Assembly (NCBI GenBank): GCA_013416405.1 | Contig: JACCET010000015.1 | Coordinates: 1 to 46,291, forward strand | DNA: 46,291 nucleotides | Reading direction: 5' to 3' | Origin: Alcaligenaceae bacterium | GTDB taxonomy: Bacteria > Pseudomonadota > Gammaproteobacteria > Burkholderiales > Burkholderiaceae_B | Notes under the pieces: generated by a model | Told to the model about the DNA's origin: nothing | Database searches by the model: none | Seen by the model: the letters and a program-made list of their open reading frames with translations, nothing else | Part shown: positions 1 through 7,712 of the stretch, piece after piece | How positions within the stretch are numbered: position 1 is the first letter of the stretch | Layout of the letters: every line of letters starts with the position of its first letter | Position numbers and translations under genes: made by a program

Positions 1-52
1 CGCCAAGTGATCCGACCAATATTGCATTCCCTTTGACATCTGCGTCTGCCCC

Positions 53-88
53 AAAAAATTGAATAAGCAGAAGCTTGGCCTATTCAAT
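53..88 (-). terminator. Rho-independent terminator of the RloC-like gene
   Basis: Read on the minus strand, positions 88-78 and 68-58 form an 11-bp stem with one G-T wobble and a 9-nt loop. It is followed directly by six T residues (plus-strand A run at 53-58). The stem overlaps the stop codon of the gene ending at 80. This is the classical intrinsic terminator layout. Confidence 0.7.
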
Positions 89-2362
89 GGCAGGCGGAAA
101 GGATGTGCTTGGTGGATCGCTTACGATGAACTGCGTTGCCCACGCCGGGTTGCTATCGTGGTGGAAAAGGTTGGCATAGTCCAGCAGCGCCCGAAGCTCC
201 GCGATGTCAGCCTGCCTCAGGATCTGTTCCGACGTGTTCATTCGTTGCTCACAGACGCCGAGGAACGGCCCGAGCAGCGCACCTGGCTGAAATGTGGTGG
301 GGTAGGCAACGCGCATAAACGCCTCGAGGATGTGGCGCAAAGCAGCTGCGACCTGGCGTTCGACTGCCGGATTTGCGGCTTGCATATAGGCGGTTACGAG
401 TTCGTGACGACGATCATGCTCTGTGATGCAGTCCTGACGGACATCCCAGGAGGCGAATGTCGAGCCCGCCGCCGCGCGAACAAGCTTGATGGCCGAGCGG
501 TCGGATCCGCTTGCGCCCTCCCACAGGCTGCATAGAAAGGGCTTCGAGTGCGAGAGCACGATCACCTGGGCAACGCGGGGAAGCAGACGGCGCATCTCCT
601 GCACGGTGGTCAACGAACGGTGCTCGTCGAGGCTCGTCATGGGGTCATCAATAACCACGATCTTCTGCGCGAGCTGCTGGTCCTGCTCAAGTGACGTGAA
701 GAAGAACGCAAGCGCAAGCGCATTGCGATCCCCGGCGCTGAGCGTGTTGCGAAACGAAGGACCTGCATCAGCAGTGTGGGGCACCGCTGCATTGTTGATC
801 AACACGCTATACGAGCACGCTGAACCCCCTCGAGTATTGACCGAGTCGACCTGATCAAGGCGAAACCCGGCATTGAAGCGACCAAGGTAGTCGTTAATCA
901 CACCCTGGTAAGCCGGAAAGATGTTTTGCCGGTAGTTGTTTAGTGCGTCGCGCGCCTGCGCTCTCAGCCTTTCGGTTTGGGTCTTTGCCCCCTTCTCCGC
1001 CAGGTAGGCATCGCAATGCGGCGCCACTGCTGCTGAGTGACGCGCCCGGATACTCCTCAGTCTCGCCAGATCGGTGACCAGTGCTGTTACGTTGGCCGTT
1101 GCCGCGCGCTTCTTGACAATTGCGATCTGGGCATTGCAGGCCAGCAGCGCATTCGAACAGGCGGCGATGTTCATCTTTGCCGTCTCATAGGCGGCGATGG
1201 AGGCCAGCACAGCTTCGGGCAGGAAGCTACCTTCCAGTGGCGCGGCTCGCTTTGCGGCGAGCGCCTCTGCCACCCCATCTCGCGCTTCAATCCAGGCACG
1301 TGTCAGAACGGCGGTGTCGACTGTGAATTCCGGCACCTGCAGGAAAGTGCCCCAAAATGTGCGACGCTGCTCCACTTCGCGGACAGACCGTTCAAAGGTC
1401 AGAGCCGCAAGGTTGCCGTGAATGTCGTTCAGTGCCAGGATCTGCTGTGCTACATCGCGCTTCAACCCGTCATAGGCCGCACTGAAATAAGCTTGGTAGT
1501 GGCGCAATAGCGGCGAGCCGGCCAAGTTCTGAGCGCAGAACGGGCAAATTTCGTGGTCCAGGCCGGCAGAAGCGCTGGCGACGCTCTGCATGCCGTCACC
1601 GACCCACGTTGCCCCCTCACGACCGAGCTTGGCCAAGTGCGCCTGAACGGCAACGGCAGCTGAGGCCTCAAGATCAGGCAGCGTGCAGGCGAGAAGCGTG
1701 CTGATGGCTTGGATATCGAAGGAAGGCAAGCTGAAAGCGATAAATGTCTCAGCCTGCCGCACGGCATCGGCCGACTGCGCCGCTGCCAAGTTTCGCTCCG
1801 CTTCCTGGATCCCGTTGTCGATGTTTGCGTCTTCTGCTAAAGCGCAAAATGCGTCAACTGTGTTGACTCCAAGCGCTTCCGCCGGGATTTCATCACTGAG
1901 CGTGCGCAAAGTCCGGTTGTGCTCCTCGATACGAGCCACGTGTGCTTGTAGGGCGGCATTTAACGCAATGCCCTGCGAGCCAAGGATCAGCTCATGCAGG
2001 TTCTGTCGGTGTGACGGTCCGATATCGACGCCTGCGCAGACGTTCTGCGCGACGAAGTGATCATCGAAGACAGCGACGCCGGGCAGTGTTGTTGACCATG
2101 CGCCGTTCTGAAAGACAAGCGGTGGACCCACCCTAGGAGCTAGGACCAGTTGTGGCGGATGTTGGGACCCAAGGCGATGGCGCTCGGTGACAAGCTGGGC
2201 CTCGCCTGTGCCTGCCGATCGCAGAATTGAGGCGAGCGTCGTCTTTCCGCGGCCATTTTCTGCGTAGATTAACGCCAAGCGATTGAGCGGTAGTTGAGCC
2301 CCCTCGCTTACCGAGTCGAATTGCCCCACGTTCCGAAGCAACTGGATGCGATCAAGTGTCAT
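80..2362 (-). CDS. RloC-like AAA ATPase / candidate anticodon nuclease
   Basis: A 760-aa SMC/ABC-type ATPase of the AAA_13 class. Visible motifs are a Walker A at residues 34-41 (AENGRGKT, with A for the first G), a CPFC zinc-hook-like motif at 273-276 between two helical arms, an ABC signature (LSAGDRN) near 541, Walker B (VVIDDP) near 569 and an H-loop (LSHSK) near 603. The C-terminal region has R676 and E680 in an RxxxE spacing and a later His pair at 734-735, which resembles the Arg-Glu-His arrangement of PrrC/RloC anticodon nucleases. RloC proteins combine such an ATPase, a zinc hook and a nuclease end to cut tRNA after DNA damage or phage attack. AAA_13 proteins without nuclease activity share parts of this C-terminus, so ATPase family is firm and nuclease function is inferred. 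It is followed by its own terminator and lies next to another defence-type gene. Confidence 0.72.
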   Translation of the reverse strand: MTLDRIQLLRNVGQFDSVSEGAQLPLNRLALIYAENGRGKTTLASILRSAGTGEAQLVTERHRLGSQHPPQLVLAPRVGPPLVFQNGAWSTTLPGVAVFDDHFVAQNVCAGVDIGPSHRQNLHELILGSQGIALNAALQAHVARIEEHNRTLRTLSDEIPAEALGVNTVDAFCALAEDANIDNGIQEAERNLAAAQSADAVRQAETFIAFSLPSFDIQAISTLLACTLPDLEASAAVAVQAHLAKLGREGATWVGDGMQSVASASAGLDHEICPFCAQNLAGSPLLRHYQAYFSAAYDGLKRDVAQQILALNDIHGNLAALTFERSVREVEQRRTFWGTFLQVPEFTVDTAVLTRAWIEARDGVAEALAAKRAAPLEGSFLPEAVLASIAAYETAKMNIAACSNALLACNAQIAIVKKRAATANVTALVTDLARLRSIRARHSAAVAPHCDAYLAEKGAKTQTERLRAQARDALNNYRQNIFPAYQGVINDYLGRFNAGFRLDQVDSVNTRGGSACSYSVLINNAAVPHTADAGPSFRNTLSAGDRNALALAFFFTSLEQDQQLAQKIVVIDDPMTSLDEHRSLTTVQEMRRLLPRVAQVIVLSHSKPFLCSLWEGASGSDRSAIKLVRAAAGSTFASWDVRQDCITEHDRRHELVTAYMQAANPAVERQVAAALRHILEAFMRVAYPTTFQPGALLGPFLGVCEQRMNTSEQILRQADIAELRALLDYANLFHHDSNPAWATQFIVSDPPSTSFPPAIE

Positions 2363-2668
2363 GCACGGGCCTCCGAATACTGGATCTTGTAAGTCATGTC
2401 TGGCTCCCTCGCCGTTGACAGGCCGTCCATTATCGACGATTCTCCTCGTGGCTTATGCCAAGCGCATTCCAGTTCCGCATTTCAGTTTAGCGAGGGCGCC
2501 ACTGACCGCTTTCGGTATCGGTATCGGAGTCGACCGACCGCTTTTGGCCCGATTGAAGTCGGCCACGAATGTCTCCTCCGACCCAAAGCAGTCAGTTGAT
2601 TAATTCTTGTTAAACCGTGAACTGTAAGCCGAAATCCGGTAAGTAAATTATCCGTGCGCAGCGACTTG
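2363..2668. other. Intergenic region, degenerate relic sequence
   Basis: No convincing gene. It should contain the promoter of the RloC-like gene. A doubled GGTATC unit is at about 2513-2526. A GC-rich stretch at 2538-2594 shares two short blocks (CCGCTT-TGGCC-GATTGAAG type, and CAAAGCAGTCA) with the gap at 4542-4628, one of them in inverted orientation. I read this as decayed mobile-element sequence. Confidence 0.4.
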
Positions 2669-4342
2669 TTATTCTAATAGCTTACCCAGCAGCACTGATC
2701 CTTTAGCTACCTGGTCGGTACCACCTAGCTCATTAAACTCTTTTAAAACAACTTCCAACGATTCTTTTAGTAATTCGTTTGATAGCTCAATGTTTGGTAG
2801 TTGAGAAAGTTTCTCTTCAATATTTTTCTTGTCGCCGACTAGTCTTATGCTGACAACCATTGCCACATAAAACTTGATGTTCGTGACAGTTTTCCGTTCA
2901 ATTTGAACATCACAATTTTCAGGCTTAAGAAAATATTCGACTTTTTTCATTATCTGAACAACCTTTAGATATATATCTATAGGCTTGTCTAAACTAAATA
3001 TTTTCTTATATTCAACATCAGAATTTATCAGCGTTGAAGGTCTAGCTCTAGCACTGTCAGGCTTTAGTAATGTAATTGCCATCATCGATTGTGCCATATA
3101 AGAAATGCTTATTATTTTTGCTAATGGCATACCTTGGTTCTTATAGAAGTTCTTCTTTCGATCATAATAAAATCCATTGGACTTTAGAAAATCTTCGATA
3201 TTTCTATGGATATCATCTGAGCTTCTTAGTGATGCGGGAGGAATTGAAGTTTGGCTGTTTGTAGCCCGAATAATTCTATCCCTAGCTTTTTCGTCCTTTT
3301 CACAAATAACTCTTACTAGGACAGCTCTATCATCGCTTGTGTAGTCTGCTAACTGCGAAAAGTGTTGGTATATTTCATGCGATGTTTGCAAACCATTTAC
3401 AATCTGCGGATCTTCGATTGTAAGTTGCTTTCCCGCCATCACTGCTTTAGGAGTGATAATTGTGACGCCGTTATTGAGGTACCAAAAATTTTCTGAATTT
3501 TTGTTTTCGAGTGTGTGCCTTATGCCGGTGTTTACTACAACGCTACCTTGGTAATCTCTGACGTTAGACTCAAAAATGCTGCGCGCGAGTGATCCCGAAT
3601 CTGAAATAAATTCAAAGTATTTCGATAGGCTTACTAGACAGAGATAACTGCCCGCAGTTGTTCCAATTGGGGACTCGGCCACTTCAAGTACTCTTGAAGT
3701 GGACGGTACACTTCTTGTCATTTCAAGAAGTTTAGATGCGCCAATGAATTCAAAATAAAACTGAGCGCCGCTAAACATTTTTGCCATATCTTCCTGTAGC
3801 TTCGGAACTTTTCCCTCTACATTTGGGTGTACTTCATTGCCTTGAGTGGCATAATAATAGTAAATATCGACCTTTGGAAATGTTTTTGCCAACTTGGAGT
3901 ACAAATCCCTGAAAAGTTTTACTTTATCGATTAATTCAGCATTGTATCTAATTGAAAAATTATCAGGATCGTTTGCTAGATTAAAGAGATCTTGAGCTGA
4001 CTCACGAAACTTTAAAATTGCTACCTCTTTAAATGAGGGAGATGTCTTTGATTGAATTATGAAAAGCTCAATATGATTCTTTTTTTGGTTATAGTTTACT
4101 TCCGTATCCTCCTTTAGCGGCTCCCCATTAATAAAGGTGTATATCGAGTCAATGCCACCGTCGCCGCCATCGCCGACAATACCATAGGCTATATCATCAT
4201 AAGTTAATTCATGGTTTTTTAATATTTCAGAGGCGGAATATATTTCGAAATATTCAGATATTGAAATCTTGTCTTCGGATTCATCGCACCTCTCCTTGAT
4301 TATTTGCTCAAGAATTATTTGATCATTTGTTTTTTGAAGCAC
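2669..4342 (-). CDS. AIPR-family abortive-infection protein with nuclease-like N-terminus
   Basis: A 557-aa protein. Its middle carries the AIPR hallmark: FWYLNNGVTI, then PQIVNGLQTSHEI about 30 residues later. The N-terminal part has GDGGDGGIDS at residues 57-66 and QSK at 97-99, the spacing of a PD-(D/E)xK nuclease core (Asp, then Q/E-x-K). AIPR proteins are linked to abortive infection and phage resistance, and several carry such a nuclease fold; activity here is inferred. The gene is much richer in A+T than both neighbours (many A/T runs, AAA/ATT codons), which points to recent acquisition from an AT-rich donor. No partner gene is visible upstream (right), where only relic sequence lies. 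Confidence 0.75.
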   Translation of the reverse strand: MLQKTNDQIILEQIIKERCDESEDKISISEYFEIYSASEILKNHELTYDDIAYGIVGDGGDGGIDSIYTFINGEPLKEDTEVNYNQKKNHIELFIIQSKTSPSFKEVAILKFRESAQDLFNLANDPDNFSIRYNAELIDKVKLFRDLYSKLAKTFPKVDIYYYYATQGNEVHPNVEGKVPKLQEDMAKMFSGAQFYFEFIGASKLLEMTRSVPSTSRVLEVAESPIGTTAGSYLCLVSLSKYFEFISDSGSLARSIFESNVRDYQGSVVVNTGIRHTLENKNSENFWYLNNGVTIITPKAVMAGKQLTIEDPQIVNGLQTSHEIYQHFSQLADYTSDDRAVLVRVICEKDEKARDRIIRATNSQTSIPPASLRSSDDIHRNIEDFLKSNGFYYDRKKNFYKNQGMPLAKIISISYMAQSMMAITLLKPDSARARPSTLINSDVEYKKIFSLDKPIDIYLKVVQIMKKVEYFLKPENCDVQIERKTVTNIKFYVAMVVSIRLVGDKKNIEEKLSQLPNIELSNELLKESLEVVLKEFNELGGTDQVAKGSVLLGKLLE

Positions 4343-4830
4343 TTCTAATCCTTTCGTTTAATGATTGGGATACTTGTATCATCCGAACCTAACTAAAACA
4401 AGATGAAAAACTCGTTCTGAACAAGATCGACTGAATTGCCATACGGATCCCCGCATCATCCATTTAGCATCGTTCGTTTGGTGCGTTTAGATAATCCTAG
4501 AGCAATCCCAAACATTTTACTCTTGGCGATCAACTGATTGTCCGCTTCTGGCCGATTGAAGCCTATCGCTAGTGTCTCGAACCGACCCTCTCGAACGTTT
4601 AAGCATGCCGCGAAAATGACTGCTTTGCGCCTCAAGTCCGTCGTTAAGTATGCCTTACAGTATCCCATAAGCGGACATGCCAACGCACCGCTGAAGCGGC
4701 ATTTTGACGCCAAAAACATGGAGCTGCCCATTGGCACATTAACTGATAGTCGAAACAGCCTGCTCCAAGCTTGGATGCAGCCCGGTGTTTCTTGTCGCGT
4801 GGAGAAACGAAGTGACTAGCCGACTATCGA
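4343..4830. other. Intergenic relic sequence
   Basis: No supported gene. Two overlapping 93-codon open frames on opposite strands (4456-4737 minus, 4538-4819 plus) have no recognisable composition or ribosome binding site and look like chance frames. The stretch 4542-4628 shares short blocks with 2538-2594. The AIPR promoter should lie in the AT-rich part at about 4343-4430. Confidence 0.4.
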
Positions 4831-5266
4831 TCAGATCGAGGACCGGGCCTGCACTCCTTTGAATGCCGCGGTTTGTTCGAGTGCAGCGCTTCTTCGATCA
4901 CCAAGATCGATCAAGGCGTCGAGAATCTCCAGCAAACCCTGCGCCTGATCAGGACGTAATGGAAAATTGGCGTCGGCAAGTTGTTGCACCGCTGTCGCTG
5001 TTCGTGCGGGAAGACTGGTTCCCAGGATTAGCTTCAATCGCATTGAGGATGTCTAGAATAATCCGCTTCTGGTTTGGGTTGATACGATCAATCCCATCAA
5101 TGTAGAGCGTGGCCGTGCCGGTTGCGCCCATCTCTGCAAGGAGGTCATCAAGCTTCCGATGTTTGAGGCCCAGCGTTGCCGCAAACTCCACCCAGCTCTT
5201 CCCGGTCAGCCGATCCGATTTTAGAAAAAGGATCGGCCCGAGGTGCGCGGCCTCTGCGGCTACCAT
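4831..5266 (-). pseudogene. Remnant of an NTPase (NACHT/STAND-like) gene
   Basis: From 5266 leftward the frame reads LGPILFLKSDRLTGKSWVEF and later ATLYIDGIDRINPNQKRIIL, a Walker-B-like IDGIDR stretch typical of large NTPases. After about 80 codons it runs into unrelated residues and stops at 4949. The overlapping frame 5043-4831 carries on with a plausible helical sequence (LADANFPLRPDQAQGLLEIL), which suggests a frameshift or deletion joint. No Walker A is present and the 5' end is missing. A broken gene fragment is the simplest reading; the exact family is uncertain. Confidence 0.5.
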
Positions 5267-5297
5267 GGACGCGAAATAGATTTATGGAGTGCGACTG

Positions 5298-5552
5298 ATG
5301 ACTAATAGAGAACCTGAATTCGATAATATTCCGCGACCACTCGCTGGCTATTCGTGCTGGCTGGAATACGCACTAGATTGCATGGACGTGCGGTCGTTAG
5401 AGCTTGAATCTCTTTTTAATGACGACTCAACTTTTGATCGAAACGCGGTACGACTTGCCGCACGCTAGGAGCTTGATAATTTACGCAATAAAGCAACTAC
5501 GCTCGATAAGTTGCTTGCTGCAGGGAGCCCCAACAAGTCCACGCCGCTGTAG
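5298..5552 (+). pseudogene. Small ORF interrupted by an amber codon
   Basis: An ATG at 5298 opens 56 codons (start MTNREPEFDNIPRPLAGY) ending in TAG at 5466-5468. The same frame continues for 27 further sensible codons (ELDNLRNKATTLDKLLAAGS) to a second TAG at 5550-5552. The sequence across the first stop stays protein-like and acidic/helical, so this is either a short gene or an 83-residue gene with a premature stop. No family is recognised. Confidence 0.35.
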
Positions 5553-5628
5553 AACAGGGTGGCTGCAGCCTCTCCTCATAGGCCTTAGCAAAATTTAGCC
5601 ATTTGCCAGAAGGCAAGCTACGCCAAAA

Positions 5629-6000
5629 TCATCCGGCAGCACCGCCCGCGAACGATTCAATATAAGCAATAACATCATCAACGCGACCATGCTGAATGAG
5701 GCTGTCGGCCGTTTTATACCCGAACGCGCGTAGCGGCTCATTTCGCATGAGGAAGGCCGCGCGCTTCGAATCACCCGTAAGTTCTGTTGACGCAGCAAGC
5801 ACCCGCACCATATCCAAAAGGTAGCTTTGGAGCTGCGGGGCGTGGGGGCGCGCAGTTGGCGTGTTGCGATGGACGTGGGCCCGCGCAGCAATCTCCTGGA
5901 CTTGAAGGCCAAAAAAGTCACCCACCCGGGCAGGCGACAGATACTGTGTGTTCGGCTCTCGGAACTGTTCAGCTAACGGTAGATCCAGCACAGCGTTCAT
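5629..6000 (-). CDS. MbcA/ParS/Xre-type (DUF2384) antitoxin-like protein
   Basis: A 123-aa protein. Its C-terminal half (about residues 68-120, from RVLAASTELTGDSKRAAFLM to DDVIAYIESFAGG) has the MbcA/ParS/Xre toxin-binding layout: a helix, then NEPLRAFGYKTADSLIQHG in place of the usual PN-LGG-TP-ELL-T-G pattern. Such proteins are antitoxins of RES or related toxins. No RES toxin lies downstream; the next 300 bp hold only the interrupted ORF. It is transcribed divergently from the gene at 6188, sharing a 187-bp promoter region. The role as an orphan antitoxin or stand-alone regulator is inferred. Confidence 0.6.
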   Translation of the reverse strand: MNAVLDLPLAEQFREPNTQYLSPARVGDFFGLQVQEIAARAHVHRNTPTARPHAPQLQSYLLDMVRVLAASTELTGDSKRAAFLMRNEPLRAFGYKTADSLIQHGRVDDVIAYIESFAGGAAG

Positions 6001-6155
6001 GATTTACTCTTGACGCAATCTATTTGCACTTACTATGCACTCTTTAAGCTCTCGCTGCAACAGTGCTCTTCCAGGTTTCGTAGATAAAGTTGCAAAGCCG
6101 ATCGCAGCATAAATATTGCCGTTTCATAATTTTAAATAAAAGCCACATGCGCACT

Positions 6156-6186
6156 AAAGTAGTATTTCTATCCGATCTACTACTTT
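6156..6186. promoter_or_regulatory. 9-bp inverted repeat abutting the start of the next gene
   Basis: AAAGTAGTA (6156-6164) and TACTACTTT (6178-6186) are perfect inverted repeats with a 13-nt centre. They end one base before the ATG at 6188, inside the divergent promoter region. The position fits an operator for an autoregulating DNA-binding protein such as one of the flanking DUF2384 proteins. It leaves no room for a ribosome binding site, so the downstream mRNA may be leaderless or start later. Confidence 0.5.
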
Positions 6187-6187
6187 G

Positions 6188-6640
6188 ATGCGCATTCATT
6201 CACGTACACCTCTGTTCAGAACCCATCATGCGCTTGCCGTGGCGCCCAAAAATGCGAAACAATCACAGCTTGGACCATCCAAACTGATTGAGGACATCGT
6301 GACTGCTGAAATTCCCAAAGATTTTCCACGACGCACATTACTTGCTAGCTTGTCTGGTGCCGCTCCAAAATTGTCCGTAAGGCTAATGGACGACGGCACA
6401 TATTCGAATGTTGCTAACGACCAAGAGCACCAGGAGGCATATGAAAAGGCTGAGGATTTAGCGCAGCATTTAAAAGTCTATGCGCTACGGAAAGAAATGG
6501 AGAATCCGGATTGGTCTCGGGAGTTCAACTTAGAGCGCGTCAAAAAGGGCGTGGAGGCAAAGATGCGTGCGGGTGCCTGGGATCTTGAGCCCGCAGAACT
6601 GGAATGGGTCATGAGGCGCCTTGTAGCGCTGCTTGCGTAG
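6188..6640 (+). CDS. Hypothetical protein between two antitoxin-like genes
   Basis: A 150-aa reading frame from ATG 6188; a TTG sits three bases upstream and no Shine-Dalgarno is visible, so the start is uncertain. A GTG about 18 codons in is an alternative. The product is charged and mostly helical after residue 75 (EHQEAYEKAEDLAQHLKVYA, ENPDWSREFNLERVKKGVEA). No signal peptide or membrane segment and no recognised family. Its place between divergent and downstream DUF2384 genes, behind a perfect inverted repeat, suggests a link to them, but no toxin motif (such as the RES Arg-Glu-Ser set) can be seen. Confidence 0.55.
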   Translation: MRIHSRTPLFRTHHALAVAPKNAKQSQLGPSKLIEDIVTAEIPKDFPRRTLLASLSGAAPKLSVRLMDDGTYSNVANDQEHQEAYEKAEDLAQHLKVYALRKEMENPDWSREFNLERVKKGVEAKMRAGAWDLEPAELEWVMRRLVALLA

Positions 6641-6682
6641 GCAAATACAGGTAGCCTTAGAGCTATTCTTCGCCAGAAAACA

Positions 6683-6701
6683 TCGGGCTCAATGAGCCCG
6701 A
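6683..6701 (+). terminator. Hairpin after the hypothetical gene
   Basis: TCGGGCTCA and TGAGCCCGA form a 9-bp perfect palindrome with one central base, 43 bp after the stop at 6640. Only a short A/T stretch follows, so it is a weak terminator or a processing hairpin. Confidence 0.4.
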
Positions 6702-6874
6702 AATAGGCAGGATTTCGATGAGATTTTGGCCAGTTTATGCTTTATTTCTAGTCAATTTATGCGGCACAAAATCAACCCACCAGAACGCTCGGCATTCAAC
6801 TTTTAGTGGAAGACTTTGCGCGGGCAGCACTTTGTGCGATGATTGAATGAACGGGTCCAGCAAAGCGCCTCCAT

Positions 6875-7315
6875 ATGGAAAATCAACGTACGGGTCTGAT
6901 GGCAGAACTACTCGGTGGAGCGCAAGTCTTCGGCCGTAGTTCGCCCACGTGGCTAGATTGGGTATGCTTTGTGAGGCGAGGATTTCCGTTTGTATGCGCT
7001 ATTGAACTGGCTGAACACCTCGGCCTAGGGGATTCGGAACTGGCAAACATGCTTCACGTGTCGCCAGTTACATTAGCTAGGCGTCGGCGTCGCGGGTTTC
7101 TAACGACGGATGAATCTGCGAGAGTGATGCGCACTGCCCAGATTTTAGAACGTGCTATTGAGGTCTTTGAGGCAGAGGACATGGCTGTCGATTGGCTTAA
7201 TCACTGCAATTTGGCTTTAGGTGATGTGACGCCGCTTTCTCTGCTCGATACCGAATTTGGAGCGAACGAAGTTAACCGAATTCTTGGAACCATCGAACAT
7301 GGGGTTTTTGTGTAG
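6875..7315 (+). CDS. Xre/MbcA/ParS-family antitoxin without its RES toxin
   Basis: A 146-aa protein with the full layout of Xre antitoxins from RES-Xre pairs. An HTH region (LGLGDSELANMLHVSPVTLA, then RRRRRG) is followed by the helical RVMRTAQILERAIEVF and a C-terminal toxin-binding part with LGDVTPLSLLDTEFGANEV and a terminal IEHGVF. In known pairs the RES toxin gene starts within a few bases of the antitoxin stop. Here the 397 bp after 7315 hold no RES-like frame, so the toxin is lost or elsewhere. Family call is strong; function as a solitary antitoxin is inferred. Confidence 0.8.
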   Translation: MENQRTGLMAELLGGAQVFGRSSPTWLDWVCFVRRGFPFVCAIELAEHLGLGDSELANMLHVSPVTLARRRRRGFLTTDESARVMRTAQILERAIEVFEAEDMAVDWLNHCNLALGDVTPLSLLDTEFGANEVNRILGTIEHGVFV

Positions 7316-7712
7316 GCCACTTACACGCCACTTTAAATAACGCTCCGGCCAGTGGCGCTATTGCTCTTACTTGCCAACTTCATTTCGTTAGACCGATCAC
7401 AATCTGAAACGCTCCAACTGGGGATCATTTTTTTGTACATTTGCCATCAGTGTGTTTGATCATGTTGGTATATGCCAGATTGCAGATTCGTCAAGAGGGT
7501 GTACATTTGTTTAATGTCTCCTCTGAAGCCGTTTGTTGAGCTGCCTACTTGAATTTTGAAAGTATGGATCGAATTTCCACTGCTGTAATCCAGTGCCCAA
7601 ATTTATCCTTAATGGCCCACCAATAGCAGCGGCATCGCTAATTCAGGCCGCTTTTCCGTAGAAGGTAAAGTCTAATTTTCAAAGACCTTATGTCCAGGAT
7701 CAGTGTGACTCC
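7316..7712. other. Non-coding region after the antitoxin gene
   Basis: No gene seen. CGCCACT (7326-7332) and AGTGGCG (7351-7357) are inverted repeats 11 bp after the antitoxin stop and may form a weak terminator. The remainder is AT-rich with many stops in all frames and presumably ends in the promoter of the lnt gene. Confidence 0.4.

Noticed and set aside
4456-4819. Pair of overlapping 93-codon frames on opposite strands
   Set aside because: Neither looks like a protein; the DNA shares short blocks with another relic gap and seems non-coding.
7326-7357. Strong terminator after the Xre antitoxin gene
   Set aside because: The inverted repeat has 7-bp arms with an 18-nt loop and no T run; only noted as weak.
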